Shown here piece after piece: positions 6,702-15,226 of a DNA stretch of 25,199 nt (its first letter is position 1; the number at the start of each line of letters is the position of its first letter). The position numbers and the translations under genes were made by a program. This DNA is from an uncultured Prevotella sp. (GTDB taxonomy: Bacteria; Bacteroidota; Bacteroidia; Bacteroidales; Bacteroidaceae), in the NCBI GenBank assembly GCA_900539625.1, contig UQCW01000041.1, positions 1 to 25,199 on the forward strand, read 5' to 3'. Under the pieces are notes generated by a model that saw nothing but the letters and a program-made list of their open reading frames with translations, was not told the origin of the DNA and did not search any database.

Positions 6702-7823
6702 ATGAGCATGATTAACAAAATTCTGACAACAATATTTTGCCTCTCATCACTTGTATGCGGTACTGCGGAGGCAAAGAAAAAGGTGGAACAGGCTAAAGAC
6801 GAACCTTTTACGGAAATAAACTTTAGCACAATAAAAAGTCCGAACCAAAATCCCTTCGGATTGGTTTATAAAGGTGCGCTTACGGCGAATGAGCCAGGCA
6901 GGGTGAACATTCACCGTATCAGTTACAACCTGAACGGACTGAAGATTATGGCAAACGTATATACACCAGCCAATTATGACAAGAGCAAATGTTATCCGGC
7001 TCTCGTTGTGGCTCATCCCAACGGAGGAGTGAAGGAGCAGGTGGCGGGACTTTACAGCCAGCGTATGGCAGAAAACGGCTATATCTGTCTGGCTTTCGAT
7101 GCCGCCTATCAAGGCGATAGCGAGGGCGAGCCGCGCAACACCGACAAGCCAGCCAACCGCATAGAAGATATTCACCGTGCCGCCGATATATTGGTGCAAT
7201 ATCCAGGTGTGGACGCACGACGCATAGGCATCCTCGGCATCTGTGGTGGCGGTGGATATACGTTGAAGGCTGCGCAAACCGACAAGCGTTTCAAGGCGGT
7301 GGCTACGTTGAGTCTGTTCAACACGGGAATAGTGCGCCGCAATGGCTTTCTTGACTCGCAGATAGGTCAGGTGCAGGAGCGTCTTGCCGATGCATGTGCC
7401 GCTCGACAGAAAGAAGCCAATGGTGAAGCACCCGAATATATAGGCGACATGAGTGGCATCACGCCAGAGCAGGCTGCCAAATTGCCGTACGACCTCTATC
7501 GCGACGGCTACGAGTATTATCTTCAGACACATGCACATCCCAACTCCACATTCCGCTACACCAAGAGTAGTCTTGTAGACTTGATGGCGTTTGATGCAAG
7601 CGAGAGCATGTACCTTATCAACCAGCCTTTGCTGATGATGGCTGGCAGCATTGCCGACACGTTCTATATGACAGAGCAATGCTACGCCAAGGCTACTGGA
7701 ACACAAGACAAGGAACTGTTTCTTATCCAAGGTGCCACGCACATCAAGACATATTATGTTCCGGAGTATGTGGAACAAGTCGTAAAGAAGTTGACAGCGT
7801 TCTTTGGAGACAAACTGAAATAA
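6702..7823 (+). CDS. Exported alpha/beta hydrolase with a cysteine nucleophile elbow
   Basis: The 373-residue protein begins with a signal peptide (cleavage likely after AEA near residue 24; M3 is an alternative start). The alpha/beta hydrolase core has an oxyanion-type segment AHPNGG (104-109), the nucleophile elbow GICGGGG (179-185) with C181 in the serine position, D319 (AGSIADTF) and H347 (GATHIK). A cysteine in this place is known in dienelactone hydrolase and some YcjY-like hydrolases, which open lactones or cleave activated esters. Nine bases separate it from the flavodoxin-like gene and 32 from the cupin gene, so all three are probably co-transcribed. The substrate is unknown. Confidence 0.8.
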   Translation: MSMINKILTTIFCLSSLVCGTAEAKKKVEQAKDEPFTEINFSTIKSPNQNPFGLVYKGALTANEPGRVNIHRISYNLNGLKIMANVYTPANYDKSKCYPALVVAHPNGGVKEQVAGLYSQRMAENGYICLAFDAAYQGDSEGEPRNTDKPANRIEDIHRAADILVQYPGVDARRIGILGICGGGGYTLKAAQTDKRFKAVATLSLFNTGIVRRNGFLDSQIGQVQERLADACAARQKEANGEAPEYIGDMSGITPEQAAKLPYDLYRDGYEYYLQTHAHPNSTFRYTKSSLVDLMAFDASESMYLINQPLLMMAGSIADTFYMTEQCYAKATGTQDKELFLIQGATHIKTYYVPEYVEQVVKKLTAFFGDKLK

Positions 7824-7855
7824 TTAATTGATTGCGCTAAAGAAAGTCCTAAAAA

Positions 7856-8986
7856 ATGTGTATAAAGAATAAAATTTTAACAGCAGTTGTTGCCGTTACG
7901 TTTCCCGCATTTGCAACGGCACAGACTGCCGAATCATTCAAGCAACCATATCCGTTAGGCTCAAAACTTTCGCCCAATCCAAACTTCACGGGCGACGTGT
8001 GGTTGTCGGCTGTAACCAAGGAAAAAGAGCTCAACGTACCGATGGCAAACGTAACCTTTGCTCCAGGTTGCCGCAACAGCTGGCACTCGCATACGGGAGG
8101 ACAAATTTTAATAGCCACAGCTGGCATCGGTTATTATCAGGAACGTGGCAAGGCTGCACGTCGCCTTTTTCCGGGCGACATAGTGGAGATTGCGCCTGGA
8201 GTGGAACATTGGCATGGTGCAGCGCCAGACAGTTGGTTTGCGCACATTGCCATCTCTTGCAACCCGAACATCAACAAGCCTATATGGTTGCAGCCCGTAA
8301 CCGATGAGGAATATACATCAGCCGTCTATGCCACGAAATCTGGTTATGATAACCATGCGTTGAGCGCACGCGAGCAAGCTATTGTAGCCATCGCTTCCTA
8401 TACGGGCAAAGGTGATTTGGAGCATTTGCCAACAGCTTTGGCAAAAGGCTTGGAAGTTAGTCTGACCATAAACGAGATAAAGGAGGTGTTGATTCAAGCC
8501 TATGCCTATTGTGGTTTTCCGCGCAGCCTGCGTGCCATACAGACTTTTATGAAAGTGCTTGATGACCGTAAGGCGCGAGGCATCAACGATACAATGGGCA
8601 AGGAAGCGACATCTGCAAAGCAAGAGGACAACAAGTTCAACCGTGGTGCTGCCATTCTTCAGACGCTCTCAGGAATCAATTCGGCACACCCCAAGAGCGG
8701 TTATGGTGTATTTGCTCCTGCCATCGACCAGTTCCTGAAAGAGCATCTCTTTGCCGACATCTTCGAGCGTGGCTTGCTATCATACCGTGAGCGTGAGTTG
8801 GCAACGGTTTCGTTTCTTGCTGGTGTTGGAGGTGTGGAGCCGATGGCGGCAGGACACATAGGCATCTGTTTGCATCTTGGCATCACCAAGGAGCAACTCA
8901 CGGCGTTACTCAATATTGTGGAAATAAATTTGGGTAAGATGTCTTCAGAACCTTTGAGAAAGGTATTAGAAGAAGTAACGAAATAA
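7856..8986 (+). CDS. Exported cupin and double carboxymuconolactone decarboxylase-like protein
   Basis: The product (376 residues) has a signal peptide with a likely cut after ATA near residue 22. A cupin barrel occupies about 45-135, with metal-ligand histidines H77 and H79 (SWHSHTGGQ) and H118/H120 (GVEHWHG). Two CMD-like helical domains follow. The first, about 165-240, has AYCGFPRSLRAI; the second, about 262-372, has SYRERELATVSFLAG and GHIGICLHLGIT. CMD domains occur in gamma-carboxymuconolactone decarboxylase and in AhpD-like peroxidase partners; neither CMD domain here shows the CxxC of AhpD. Cupin-CMD fusions occur next to aldo/keto reductases and flavodoxins in other bacteria, but their reaction is unsettled. 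Export through the Sec pathway makes this copy notable. Confidence 0.82.
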   Translation: MCIKNKILTAVVAVTFPAFATAQTAESFKQPYPLGSKLSPNPNFTGDVWLSAVTKEKELNVPMANVTFAPGCRNSWHSHTGGQILIATAGIGYYQERGKAARRLFPGDIVEIAPGVEHWHGAAPDSWFAHIAISCNPNINKPIWLQPVTDEEYTSAVYATKSGYDNHALSAREQAIVAIASYTGKGDLEHLPTALAKGLEVSLTINEIKEVLIQAYAYCGFPRSLRAIQTFMKVLDDRKARGINDTMGKEATSAKQEDNKFNRGAAILQTLSGINSAHPKSGYGVFAPAIDQFLKEHLFADIFERGLLSYRERELATVSFLAGVGGVEPMAAGHIGICLHLGITKEQLTALLNIVEINLGKMSSEPLRKVLEEVTK

Positions 8987-9008
8987 TAAGAAGAAAGGAT
9001 ATAGAACA

Positions 9009-9578
9009 GTGAACAGTTTCAATTATGAATACCCAGTCCGCCAGCATTTTGGTAAGGGAAGGGATGCGCAGAGAGCGCAATCAAGGAAGGAATGAAACGT
9101 GTAGAGGCCAAAATGCGTAATGCTCGCATATGGTGGTGCTTCACTGAAGCGCACTGGACTCTATGACAAAGTAAAGGCATGGCTTGAGGAGTCGGGCAAA
9201 ACGGTGATAGACTTCGGCGGCATCATGGCTAACCCTACCTACGCCAAGGTGCAGGAGGGCGCACGGATAGCATGCTCGGAGCAGGTTGGCTTTATTCTTG
9301 CTGTGGGCGGTGGTTCCGTCATCGACTGCTGCAAGATAGTGTCGGCTCAAGCCATGATGGATGAGGATGTATGGGATGCTTGGTATAATGACCATCGCAT
9401 GCCAACCAAGTTCATACTCGGCATCTCCGACATCGTGGCGGGGATTGAGACCCTTTCGGCAGCAAAGAATGGTCAGCAGCGGGGCATCTACAATCTGCAA
9501 GGACAGCTCGTGACTTTGCTTCGAGGCAGTGCCAAGGGTCTGTATATCATGGACGGACAAAAGTATTTAGTGAAATAA
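9009..9578 (+). pseudogene. Broken iron alcohol dehydrogenase joined to an exported-protein tail
   Basis: From a GTG at 9009 the reading gives a BDH-like N-terminus (NSFNYEYPVRQHFGKG, compare the intact gene at 13461). A tandem 5-base duplication (AGGGA at 9055-9059 and 9060-9064) then shifts the frame to a TGA at 9093-9095. Homology continues in the shifted frame (CAESAIKEGMKRVEAK) and returns to the original frame near 9118 after a small deletion. From 9120 it reads MLAYGGASLKRTG up to MPTKF (near 9411), with the NAD loop GGGS. There the dehydrogenase stops, without its catalytic domain or any metal ligand. The frame runs on into GIYNLQGQLVTLL...GLYIMDGQKYLVK, a typical C-terminal tail of exported Bacteroidetes proteins. 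If translated from 9120, the 152-residue chimera cannot be a working dehydrogenase. Confidence 0.8.
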
Positions 9579-9588
9579 GGTAAAAAAG

Positions 9589-11035
9589 ATGTTCTGGAAG
9601 AAAGCATTGATTAGCATGCTGGGGTTGAGTCTGCTGTCTTGTTCGGGCCATGCGGAAGAACCTGCCAGTAGTCCGTCGGAGGCTCCGGCGGGGCGGGAGG
9701 GTTATACGCAGTTGGTGAACAAGACGCAGGCGATACCTGACGGCTATCTCAGCGAGACGGCCCGGCAGGGCGAGGTGGTGCGTATAGACTACGACACACG
9801 GGACTGTGCGGACGGGACTATGGCGGTACGGCAGAATACGGCTTACGTCTATCTGCCATAACGACTCGGCCTACCGCGAGACGCTGAATCAGGTTGAGGG
9901 CATGGCCGGACTGACGGAGATGTTCACCCTACAGAACATGACCTTCCACGAGAAAGATGGCGCACAGCATGAATACCGTCCGACTATCGAGTACATCTAC
10001 AATGCCCTGCCGTTCTTCTTTCCATCCACAAATACTGAGACAAAGACAAACTACTATACACGTCAGAGTCGCATCAGTGACGTGATGAACGACCCTGTAT
10101 TTGGCGACTATGGGCGACTGATATTCCCTGTGAACACAGGATATTGGAGCGGCACGACGCTGGAACAACTCCAGTTGACGTGGTATAACTACATCGATCC
10201 CGACAAGACGGTGGAGGTGTGCAACTATCTCCGTGCCCATGCCGACAACTGTTTCATCGATATCTATACAGAGGCTGAGAAACAGGCTAATCCAGAGTTG
10301 CGCAACACAGGGCTGTTCTTCTTTCGGGGCAACAGCAATGCCCCCTTCGCCATTTGCAACGCAGGTGGTGGCTTCTCCTACGTGGGAGCCATGCACGACT
10401 CATTCCCCCATGCCCTCGAACTCTCGAAGTTGGGCTACAATGCCTTTGCGCTCATCTATCGTCCCGGCGATGCCTACGAGGACTTGGCCCGTGCCATCGC
10501 CTACATCTGCGACCACGCCGACGAGTTGGGTGTCAGTCGCACAGGCTACTCGCTTTGGGGTGGTTCTGCTGGCGCACGGATGGCAGCCACGTTGGGCAAT
10601 AGTGGCAACTTGCGCTCATTAACGGGTCGCACCGACCTGCCCCAAACCTCAGCGGTCATCATGCAATACACGGGCTACACCACCGTCTCACCATATGACG
10701 GTCCCACCTATGCCTGCTGCGGCACCAGCGACGGCATCGCCTCGTGGCGCACCATGCAGAACCGCCTTGAAAGTCTCTCAGCCCTCGGCATCCCCATCGA
10801 GTTCCACTCATATAACGGTCTGCCCCACGGCTTCGGCCTCGGCACTGGCACCGTAGCCGAAGGCTGGCTCCAAGATGCCGTCCACTTCTGGCAGAGCCAG
10901 TCAGGTGCAACAGCCATCCATTCAGCAAAAGCAAACACAAGACAACAAGATTCCGTATATTCCTTGAACGGCATCCGTCGCAATACGATGCAACGGGGAA
11001 TCAATATCGTGGATAGGAGAAAGATAATTCATTAA
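9589..11035 (+). pseudogene. Exported alpha/beta hydrolase (esterase-like), frameshifted
   Basis: The first frame (9589-9861) encodes a signal or lipoprotein leader (LSLLSCSGHAEE) and an N-terminal strand ending AYVYLP, then TAA at 9859-9861. The next frame continues directly with DSAYRETLNQVEGM and runs to 11035. Removing one A near 9860 joins them as AYVYLPYDSAYRE, so a single-base insertion is the likely lesion. The body has an oxyanion-type segment CNAGGG, the nucleophile elbow SLWGGSAGA, GTSDG as acid and GLPHGFG as histidine, all consistent with an acetyl-esterase-like hydrolase. The C-terminus (VYSLNGIRR...GINIVDRRKI) is a Bacteroidetes export-type tail. It starts 10 bases after the chimeric gene and ends 20 bases before the aldo/keto reductase. 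A sequencing error cannot be excluded. Confidence 0.8.
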
Positions 11036-11055
11036 TCAAAAATAATAACAAACGT

Positions 11056-12279
11056 ATGAAGACAAGACTATTCGGGATGCTGGCAGCTGTGCTGCTGAGT
11101 ATCGCTGCTTCGGCACAGAGTGAAGATTATGCACTTGCCAATTTCGACCATGAAGTGACTCAGCCCGCACCGGGCGGGAACACGACTGACGGCGGACCTC
11201 AGGCGGTGTCGAACATCAAGTCGGTGGCAGGTGTGCCGCTGGTAAGACTCAACAATGGTGTGATGATGCCTCGCTTCGGACTCGGCACGCAGGTGCAGAG
11301 CATGGAGAATGCCAGCCGTCGTCAAGAACTCAACGAGACCGTGCGCGGCATGGTCATCGCGGCCCTTCAGTCAGGCTACCGCCATCTGGACGATGCCATG
11401 TTCTACTACAACGAGCGCGGCGCGGGATGGGGCATCAGGGAAAGCGGCGTACCCCGCGAGGAGATTTGGGTGACAAGCAAGATTTCGGGCAATCTGGCTG
11501 ATGCGCAGAATGCCTTCAACGGGATGCTCGAAAGGCTGCAAGTCGATTACCTCGACCTCGTGTATATCCACCATCCCGCAGGTACATTGGCTGACATCCT
11601 TGCCTGCTGGCGCGTGATGGAGAAGGAATACAAGGCTGGCCGCATCCGTGCCCTCGGCATCAGCAACTTCGACAACCGTATGGAGGCGTTCAACTACATC
11701 ATGGAAAATGCGGAGATTAAGCCCCAGATTGCACAGATAGAGTGTCACCCACTGGCTCAGCGTAAGGATGCCCGACAACTGTACGCAGAGAACTACGACG
11801 TACAGGTGGAGTGCTGGTATCCGCTGAACCACAACCGCAACGATCCCAACAACACGACCATCCAGCAGATAGCCAAGGCTCACGGCAAGACAGCCTATCA
11901 GATTATCCTCCGCTGGCACATGCAGGAAGGTCTCTGTCCCGTTCCCGGCTCGACCAATCCCGACCATATTCTCGAAAACATCAGTATCTTCGACTTCGCG
12001 CTGACAGACGCAGAGATGGAGGCAATCCGCGCCATCGACCGGGGCGATGCTGGCCGTTCGTTCCGTCTTGGCTATGGCAACAACGGCTTCGGCAATTTTC
12101 AGGATTACACCTACAACCACACCTTCACGCCCACTGCCATCGAGAGTGTCCAAAGCAGCATCAACGATGGAATGAGCCAGATTTACACATTGGACGGCAG
12201 GCAGGTGAGCACTTTGCAGAAAGGGATTAACATCACCCGTATGAATAACGAAACGACTAAGAAGGTGCTTATGAAGTAA
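11056..12279 (+). CDS. Exported aldo/keto reductase with C-terminal sorting-like tail
   Basis: The 407-residue protein starts with a clear signal peptide (MKTRLFGMLAAVLLSIAASA, cut near Q21) and a 40-residue linker. An AKR barrel follows from about 60 to 345 with the full catalytic tetrad: D112 (HLDDA), Y117, K142 (VTSK) and H172 (YIHHP). The NADPH-phosphate region PGSTNPDHILENI is also present. DkgA-like AKRs reduce aldehydes and ketones with NADPH. Residues about 363-407 form an extra tail (YTLDGRQVSTLQKGINI...KKVLMK) of the type seen on exported Bacteroidetes proteins. Nicotinamide cofactor is not normally available outside the cytoplasm, so function after export is a puzzle. It is in line with the upstream hydrolase (20-base gap). 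Confidence 0.88.
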   Translation: MKTRLFGMLAAVLLSIAASAQSEDYALANFDHEVTQPAPGGNTTDGGPQAVSNIKSVAGVPLVRLNNGVMMPRFGLGTQVQSMENASRRQELNETVRGMVIAALQSGYRHLDDAMFYYNERGAGWGIRESGVPREEIWVTSKISGNLADAQNAFNGMLERLQVDYLDLVYIHHPAGTLADILACWRVMEKEYKAGRIRALGISNFDNRMEAFNYIMENAEIKPQIAQIECHPLAQRKDARQLYAENYDVQVECWYPLNHNRNDPNNTTIQQIAKAHGKTAYQIILRWHMQEGLCPVPGSTNPDHILENISIFDFALTDAEMEAIRAIDRGDAGRSFRLGYGNNGFGNFQDYTYNHTFTPTAIESVQSSINDGMSQIYTLDGRQVSTLQKGINITRMNNETTKKVLMK

Positions 12280-12378
12280 AGACCTATCGCGATTTTAAGC
12301 AAAAAGTGAAATTATCCCCAAACTTTTTATCAAAGGAGTTCGGGAATTATTGTGTACCTTTTCAGCATCAAATAAAGC

Positions 12379-13449
12379 ATGAACGATATGAAGAAATATT
12401 TCTTTTTCGGCGCACTGGCTGTAGCAGCCGTCGCCATCGTGGCCTGCACGGGTCAGGCAGAACAGAAGCCGCAGGGCTTGGTGATTGAGAAGCAGGGCGT
12501 GTTCTCGTCTGGTGGACGGGTGACAGAGGCCATTCCGGGTGAGTATGACCCGACGCAGAACTGGCTCGACCGTGAGCGCAAAGGCACGACGACACACGTG
12601 GATCATGCCAATACGTTCTATCAAATTCCTGCAGGCGGGAATGGTAATCCCATCGTCTTCCTGCACGGCTACGGACAGACACGCACGGGCTGGCAATCGA
12701 CACCCGACGGACGTGAGGGATGGAGCGATATATTCCTGAAGAAAGGCTACTCGGTGTTTCTTGTTGACCAGCCACGACGTGGTGCTGCAGGTGCCACGGA
12801 GGAAATTGTCAACGACCCGGGCGATGTGGCTAACGGAAAGTTCAAGGTGGGCGAACAGGCTTGGTACACCCACTTCCGCATCGGTCGCGTGGCTCCTGAG
12901 CGCTATGAGGGTTCGCAGTTCCCCGAGGGCGATGAGGCTTTAGAGGAGTTCTTCTGCCAGATGACGCCGAACACGGGCAACTATGACCAACCTTTGTTCG
13001 GCAAGGCACTTAGCGCTGTGCTGAAGGATGTGCAGACGATGACGGGCAAAAAGAGTATCTACGTGACTCACTCGCAGGGCGGTCGCGTGGGCTGGGCGAC
13101 GGACACGGACAATATGGCAGCCATTATTGCCGTAGAGCCTGGCTTCGCTCCCGAGGTGGGCAGCGACACCTACAAGAAATTCGTGGCCGCGAAGATTCCC
13201 ATGCTGTTCCTCTTTGGTGACTACATTGAGAATGGTCCCGAAGACATCCAATCGACAGGTTTCTGGAAGATGGTGCTCCATCAGTGCCGCGACTTCGCCA
13301 AGCAGTATAATGCCGACGGAGGCGACGCAACGGTCATCTATCTGCCCGAGAAACAGATATACGGTAATAGTCACTTCATGTTCCAAGAGAAGAACAACGA
13401 CGTGATTGCCGACCTCGTGGGTGAATGGTTGAAGGAACATAATTTGTAA
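12379..13449 (+). CDS. Alpha/beta hydrolase lipoprotein
   Basis: The 356-residue product has a lipobox AIVAC (C23) and should be a membrane-anchored envelope enzyme; the start could also be the ATG at 12388. The fold shows HGYGQTRTGWQ (96-106) as oxyanion loop, nucleophile S232 in THSQGGR, acid D281 in LFGDYIE and base H332 in GNSHFMF. All catalytic parts of a serine hydrolase are in place. The substrate, probably an ester or lactone, cannot be named. A 99-base gap with no clear Bacteroidetes promoter separates it from the upstream reductase, and only 11 bases separate it from the alcohol dehydrogenase downstream, so it is probably co-transcribed with that gene. Confidence 0.82.
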   Translation: MNDMKKYFFFGALAVAAVAIVACTGQAEQKPQGLVIEKQGVFSSGGRVTEAIPGEYDPTQNWLDRERKGTTTHVDHANTFYQIPAGGNGNPIVFLHGYGQTRTGWQSTPDGREGWSDIFLKKGYSVFLVDQPRRGAAGATEEIVNDPGDVANGKFKVGEQAWYTHFRIGRVAPERYEGSQFPEGDEALEEFFCQMTPNTGNYDQPLFGKALSAVLKDVQTMTGKKSIYVTHSQGGRVGWATDTDNMAAIIAVEPGFAPEVGSDTYKKFVAAKIPMLFLFGDYIENGPEDIQSTGFWKMVLHQCRDFAKQYNADGGDATVIYLPEKQIYGNSHFMFQEKNNDVIADLVGEWLKEHNL

Positions 13450-13460
13450 ACGGAGAGAAG

Positions 13461-14561
13461 ATGAACAGATTTGACTATCAGTTTCCCGTCCGCATCCATT
13501 TCGGGCAGGGATGTTTTGAGGACTCGCTGAAGAATGAGTTGCAGAAATACGGAAAGAACGTGATGCTGGCCTACGGCGGCGGTTCATTGAAACGCACGGG
13601 ACTGTATGACCGCATTGTGGCGATGCTCAACGAGGCAGGCAAGACGGTGACGGACTTTGGCGGCATCATGCCTAATCCAACGTTGAAGAAGGTGCAGGAG
13701 GGGCAGCAGTTGGCACGGGAAACCAAGGCAGACCTCATCCTCGCTGTAGGTGGCGGCTCGGTATCCGACTGCTGCAAAATTGTGGCAATGGGAGATACCC
13801 CGATACCGCTTGGTGTGGTCGTGACCGCCAGCGGTACTGGCTCAGAACAAAACAACGGAGCCGTGATTACCGACGAAGAGAAAAAAGTGAAGGGCGCCAT
13901 GTGGGGTGTATTTGCCGACTTTGCCATCCTTGACCCAGACTTGACGAAAACCGTGCCGATGAAACAGGTCATCAGCGGGGCCTTCGATACGCTGAGCCAT
14001 TGTATGGAGACCTATTTAGGTCATCCCCACACATGCAATCTCAGCGACCGCATCAACGAGGCCGTGCAACGTAGTGTCATCAAGAACCTGAAGGCCATCA
14101 TCGCCAATCCCGACGATGACTTTGCCCGCTCAGAACTGATGTGGGCTTCGGCGATGGGCGAGAACGGCATCCTGAAGCTCGGCAAGGTGACAGACTTCCA
14201 GTGCCACATGATAGAGCACCAACTCGGTGCCTACACCGACTGCAACCACGGACAGGGTCTGGCGGTAATCCATCCAGCTGTCTATCGCCACTTGCTTGAT
14301 GCCGGCAAGGAGAAATTTGCACGCATGGCAGAAGAGGTATGGAGCGTGAAGGGTATTACGCAAGCCGAGACAGCCGCTCTTGGCATTGATGCCCTCGAAG
14401 CTTTCATCAAGGAGATAGGCTTGCCGACGCATTGGAGCGAAATGGGCATCACCGACGAACGGATGCTTCGTGCCGCTGCCGACACCTGCTTTATCACTCC
14501 CGGCTGCTGCCGACAGATGTCACGCGACGAGATATTTGAGATACTGAAAGAAGTTATGTGA
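13461..14561 (+). CDS. Iron-containing alcohol dehydrogenase, BDH/YqhD type, with a shortened loop
   Basis: The 366-residue cytosolic protein has the NAD(P)-binding loop GGGS (97-100), the conserved TASGTGSE (122-129) and all four metal ligands: D176, H180 (FDTLSH), H249 (QCHM) and H263 (CNHGQG). Relatives reduce butyraldehyde, methylglyoxal, glyoxal and lipid aldehydes with NAD(P)H. Compared with the broken paralogue at 9009-9578 and with what I recall of the family, about 18 residues are missing after DCCKIV (106-108): the paralogue has SAQAMMDEDVWDAWYNDHRM there, this protein only AMGDT before PIPLG. The loop lies near the cofactor and active-site cleft, so activity or substrate range may differ. 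It ends 14 bases before the FMN reductase start. Confidence 0.9.
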   Translation: MNRFDYQFPVRIHFGQGCFEDSLKNELQKYGKNVMLAYGGGSLKRTGLYDRIVAMLNEAGKTVTDFGGIMPNPTLKKVQEGQQLARETKADLILAVGGGSVSDCCKIVAMGDTPIPLGVVVTASGTGSEQNNGAVITDEEKKVKGAMWGVFADFAILDPDLTKTVPMKQVISGAFDTLSHCMETYLGHPHTCNLSDRINEAVQRSVIKNLKAIIANPDDDFARSELMWASAMGENGILKLGKVTDFQCHMIEHQLGAYTDCNHGQGLAVIHPAVYRHLLDAGKEKFARMAEEVWSVKGITQAETAALGIDALEAFIKEIGLPTHWSEMGITDERMLRAAADTCFITPGCCRQMSRDEIFEILKEVM

Positions 14562-14575
14562 TAAATCAATTGGTA

Positions 14576-15127
14576 ATGAAAAGAATTTTAACAATTTGCG
14601 CTATGCTGCTCGTGCTTGTGGCTGGCGCATCATGCAAGAGAAACAATAAGAGTATGAACAATCAGATTGACAAACAAGAGAAGATTCTCTTCATCAACGG
14701 AAGTCCCAACCGCGAAGGCAACACTGCTGCCCTCGCCAAGGTGCTGCTTGAAGGCAATGAGTATGAGACGCTTAACCTCACCGACTACCGCATCAACGTA
14801 TATGGTCAGACCCTGGACGGTGACCAGTTTGACGAGGTGTACAAGAAAATGAAGGATGCTGACATTGTGGTGATGGGTTCGCCAGTGTATTGGCACAACA
14901 TCTGCGCATCGGTGCGCGTGTTGCTCGAACGCTTCTACGGACCAATAGAGCCAGGCTCGTTCAAGGGCAAGAAACTCTTCTTCCTCTATCAAGGTGCCGC
15001 ACCTACAAAGATGATGATTGACGACGGCGAGTACACCATGAGCCGCTTTGCCGGAATGTACGGCTTCACCTATGAGGGTATGGCGAACGACAAAAGTCAG
15101 GCAAGGAAACTGAAAGAGAAACTATAA
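14576..15127 (+). CDS. NADPH-dependent FMN reductase-like (flavodoxin-fold) lipoprotein
   Basis: I start at the ATG at 14576, giving 183 residues with lipobox AGASC (C20); the longer open frame begins with a GTG inside the previous gene. After a short linker comes a flavodoxin-fold domain with NGSPNREGNT (41-50) as FMN phosphate loop and MGSPVYWHNICASVR (100-114) as the flavin-stacking segment. This is the pattern of NAD(P)H:quinone or FMN reductases such as the iron-sulfur flavoprotein and MdaB-like groups. As a lipoprotein it would sit in the envelope. It follows the alcohol dehydrogenase by 14 bases. With the flavodoxin-like gene at 6021 it makes two envelope flavodoxin-fold proteins in one island. 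Confidence 0.8.
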   Translation: MKRILTICAMLLVLVAGASCKRNNKSMNNQIDKQEKILFINGSPNREGNTAALAKVLLEGNEYETLNLTDYRINVYGQTLDGDQFDEVYKKMKDADIVVMGSPVYWHNICASVRVLLERFYGPIEPGSFKGKKLFFLYQGAAPTKMMIDDGEYTMSRFAGMYGFTYEGMANDKSQARKLKEKL

Positions 15128-15174
15128 TTTTTTCATAATCATTTCATATATATACATAAGTACAGGTTGTGTTT

Positions 15175-15189
15175 GGAGTCAATGACTCC
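15175..15189. promoter_or_regulatory. 15-bp palindrome upstream of an aldo/keto reductase
   Basis: GGAGTCAATGACTCC is a palindrome with 7-base arms, 38 bases before the ATG at 15227, in the 99-base gap after the FMN reductase gene. A TTTG (15172-15175) sits at its edge, but I see no good TAnnTTTG box at the right distance. It could be an operator or a small mRNA hairpin. Confidence 0.3.
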
Positions 15190-15226
15190 GATAATGCAAT
15201 CTGTGCTTATCTAAAAAACAAAGCAT

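Noticed and set aside
6747..7778. 343-residue open frame on the minus strand opposite the alpha/beta hydrolase
   Set aside because: The composition is rich in His, Cys and Val without a motif; the plus strand carries a complete catalytic triad.
9806..9860. Independent start of a second hydrolase gene within the first
   Set aside because: The residues before the junction (MRTGLWRYGRIRLTSICH) are an out-of-frame reading of the upstream strand; the two frames join as one protein if a single A is removed.
12306..12378. Separate promoter with TACCTTTT before the lipoprotein hydrolase
   Set aside because: The box lacks the final G of TAnnTTTG and no -33 element is at the right distance, so it is not strong enough to list.
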